From NCBI GenBank assembly GCA_937974415.1, contig CALJXB010000384.1, positions 1 to 6,173 on the forward strand: 6,173 bases of DNA. Direction: 5' to 3'. The DNA comes from an uncultured Kiloniellales bacterium. GTDB taxonomy: Bacteria > Pseudomonadota > Alphaproteobacteria > Kiloniellales > JAKSDN01. Positions 4,823 to 6,173 of this stretch are shown one piece after another. Both the position numbers and the translations under genes were made by a program. The notes below the pieces were generated by a model. The model worked only from the letters and a program-made list of their open reading frames with translations. It did not search any database and had not been told where the DNA came from. Each line of letters begins with the position of its first letter. Positions within the stretch are counted from its first letter, which is position 1.

Positions 4823-6118
4823 ATGGCGGATCAGAAAACCATCGCATTTTTTCCCGAGGCGGCCTTCGGGCCAGCGCTGAACTCGGTCGGCATCGCCCAG
4901 GCCTGCCGGGACCTGGGCTACCGGGCCGTGTTCATCGCCGACCCCGGCTTCACCGGGGTGTTCGACGCCTACGGCTTCGAGGAATTCCACGTCAATATGT
5001 CCGAGCCCATGCCGCCGGAGGAGATGGCCAAGTACTGGTCCGACTTCATCAACGGCCACATTCCCAACTTCTCCAAGAGCCCCTACGACCAGATCGACAA
5101 TTACGTGAAGGACTGCTGGGAAGCGATCGTAGACACCTCGGTCTGGGCCGAGAAGGAGCTGCCGGACATCCTTAAGCGCATCGGGCCCGACCTGATCTGT
5201 ATCGACAACGTGGTGCTGTTCCCCGCCACCAAGCAGTACGGCGTGCCCTGGGTACGGATCATCTCCTGCTCGGAGAACGAGATCCCCGATCCGGACATCC
5301 CGCCGCACCTCTCGGGCTGCGGAGAGAACGACAAGGCGTGCTTCGAGGCCTACGACGCGCGCTTCAAGGATGTGGTGCGGCCCATCCACGAGCGCTTCAA
5401 CGCATTTCTGGCCGAGTGCGGCGAGCAGCCCTACCCGCTCGGCGAGTTCTTCGAAGCCTCGCCCTACCTCAACCTTCTGCTCTACCCCGAGCCGGTGAAG
5501 TTTAATCGCCGCACGCCGCTCGAGCCCGGGCGGTTCCGCTATCTGGAGGGCTGCGTGCGTGAGGAGGAGGCCTACCAGGTCCCGACCTTCCAGGCCAACG
5601 ACGACAAGCCGCTGATCTACGTCTCCTACGGCAGCCTGGGGGCGGGCGATACGGAGCTCTTGAAGCGGGTGATCGCCGCCATCGCCAAGATGCCCTACCG
5701 GGCGCTCGTCAACGTGGGCGACTACATGGAGTCCTACGATGCCGGCGCGACGCCGCCCAACGTGCACCTGGCGTCCTGGTACCCCCAGCCTTCGGTGATC
5801 CCCCAGGTCGACCTCGTGATCCATCACGGCGGCAACAACTCCTTCACCGAGTGCCTCTATTTCGGCAAGCCGGCCATCATCATGCCCTACGTCTGGGACG
5901 GCCACGACAACGCGACGCGGGTCCAGGAGACCGGCCACGGCTTCAGGCTGCACCGCTACGACTGGACGGACGTGGAGCTCGGCCAAAAGATCGAGGCCTG
6001 CCTCACCGACCCGGCCATGCGGGAGCGCCTCGCCGCCACCAAGGGCCACATGCAGGCATCCGGGGGCACGGCCGCCGCGGCGGGTCTGCTCGACGCAGTG
6101 GTCAAGGAGCACGCCTGA
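4823..6118 (+). CDS. GT-B glycosyltransferase, family 1 (UGT/MGT-like)
   Basis: The 431-aa protein has the two-domain layout and length of family 1 glycosyltransferases, which move a sugar from a nucleotide donor to a small acceptor. The N-terminal acceptor domain (about 1-245) begins with strand TIAFFPEAAFGPALNS. The C-terminal donor domain starts at about 262 with LIYVSYGSLG and carries a PSPG-like motif: ASWYPQPSVIPQVD (317-330), HHGGNNSFTE (334-343) and PYVWDGHDNATRV (355-367). W319, Q322, H335, G337, N339, S340 and E343 fit nucleotide-sugar binding; the usual DQ pair is replaced by DGHD. At the N-terminus the Gly-His motif holding the usual catalytic His appears as G16-P17, so the catalytic base is not obvious. 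There is no signal peptide or membrane helix, so it is probably cytoplasmic. ATG 4823 follows AGGGGAG and GGAA; the longer upstream frame is Arg/Pro-rich and non-coding in look. The acceptor is unknown. Confidence 0.85.
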   Translation: MADQKTIAFFPEAAFGPALNSVGIAQACRDLGYRAVFIADPGFTGVFDAYGFEEFHVNMSEPMPPEEMAKYWSDFINGHIPNFSKSPYDQIDNYVKDCWEAIVDTSVWAEKELPDILKRIGPDLICIDNVVLFPATKQYGVPWVRIISCSENEIPDPDIPPHLSGCGENDKACFEAYDARFKDVVRPIHERFNAFLAECGEQPYPLGEFFEASPYLNLLLYPEPVKFNRRTPLEPGRFRYLEGCVREEEAYQVPTFQANDDKPLIYVSYGSLGAGDTELLKRVIAAIAKMPYRALVNVGDYMESYDAGATPPNVHLASWYPQPSVIPQVDLVIHHGGNNSFTECLYFGKPAIIMPYVWDGHDNATRVQETGHGFRLHRYDWTDVELGQKIEACLTDPAMRERLAATKGHMQASGGTAAAAGLLDAVVKEHA

Positions 6119-6173
6119 GTGAGCGCCAAGCTGCTGAAGCAGCCGGCCGGCATCGCCGGCGACGACCTGGTCG
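6119..6173 (+). CDS. Start of an unidentified gene, coupled to the glycosyltransferase gene
   Basis: GTG at 6119 follows the glycosyltransferase stop codon with no gap (TGAGTG), and GGAG at 6106-6109, inside the end of the upstream gene, lies 9 nt before it. This is the usual arrangement for translational coupling in an operon. The 18 visible codons read SAKLLKQPAGIAGDDLV after the start, which is too little to assign a family. The frame stays open to the window edge. Confidence 0.5.
   Translation, partial: MSAKLLKQPAGIAGDDLV

Noticed and set aside
4664..6112. 482-codon minus-strand open frame opposite the glycosyltransferase
   Set aside because: It mirrors the coding strand composition (many Val/Gly/His/Arg), has no domain signal, and the plus strand carries a clear GT1 motif.

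Overview
The window is GC-rich chromosomal DNA from a Gram-negative bacterium, most likely an alphaproteobacterium of the Rhodospirillales type. This is inferred from the codon bias, a TAXI-type TRAP transporter binding protein, and the PilZ and peptidoglycan-binding genes; no marker gene is present to fix the taxon. No tRNA, rRNA, CRISPR array, transposase or phage gene was seen.

Layout. Bases 1-225 (minus) hold the first 75 codons of a periplasmic TAXI/TRAP solute-binding protein. A 239-bp divergent spacer leads to ppa (465-992, plus), a complete family I inorganic pyrophosphatase, and then to a Crp/Fnr-family regulator (1112-1831, plus). A 341-bp gene-free stretch follows. It carries a 14-bp inverted repeat around three small triloop hairpins (1889-1994), a second inverted-repeat cluster (2010-2054) and a near-consensus CRP-type operator (2083-2098). 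Next comes a 38-residue hydrophobic ORF (2173-2289) with a Shine-Dalgarno sequence and an intrinsic terminator (2317-2360). Together these look like a small transcription unit that could easily be missed.

From 2593 to 4616, two minus-strand genes lie in series. The upstream one encodes an exported protein with two PG_binding_1 repeats. The downstream one encodes a ParA/MinD-like P-loop ATPase fused to a C-terminal PilZ (c-di-GMP receptor) domain and a basic tail; its P-loop has Arg where Lys is normal. Divergent from these is a GT-B family 1 glycosyltransferase (4823-6118, plus), followed at once by the start of another gene (GTG 6119) that runs off the window.

How the parts may fit together (inference): the exported peptidoglycan-binding protein and the ParA-PilZ protein suggest a c-di-GMP-responsive positioning or envelope function. 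The Crp-type regulator keeps the RETxxR recognition-helix residues of E. coli CRP, and a TGTGA-N6-TCACT site lies about 250 bp downstream of its gene, in front of the small membrane-protein ORF. A local regulator-target link is therefore plausible but untested. The most distinctive items are the ParA-PilZ fusion with its altered P-loop and the small ORF unit.
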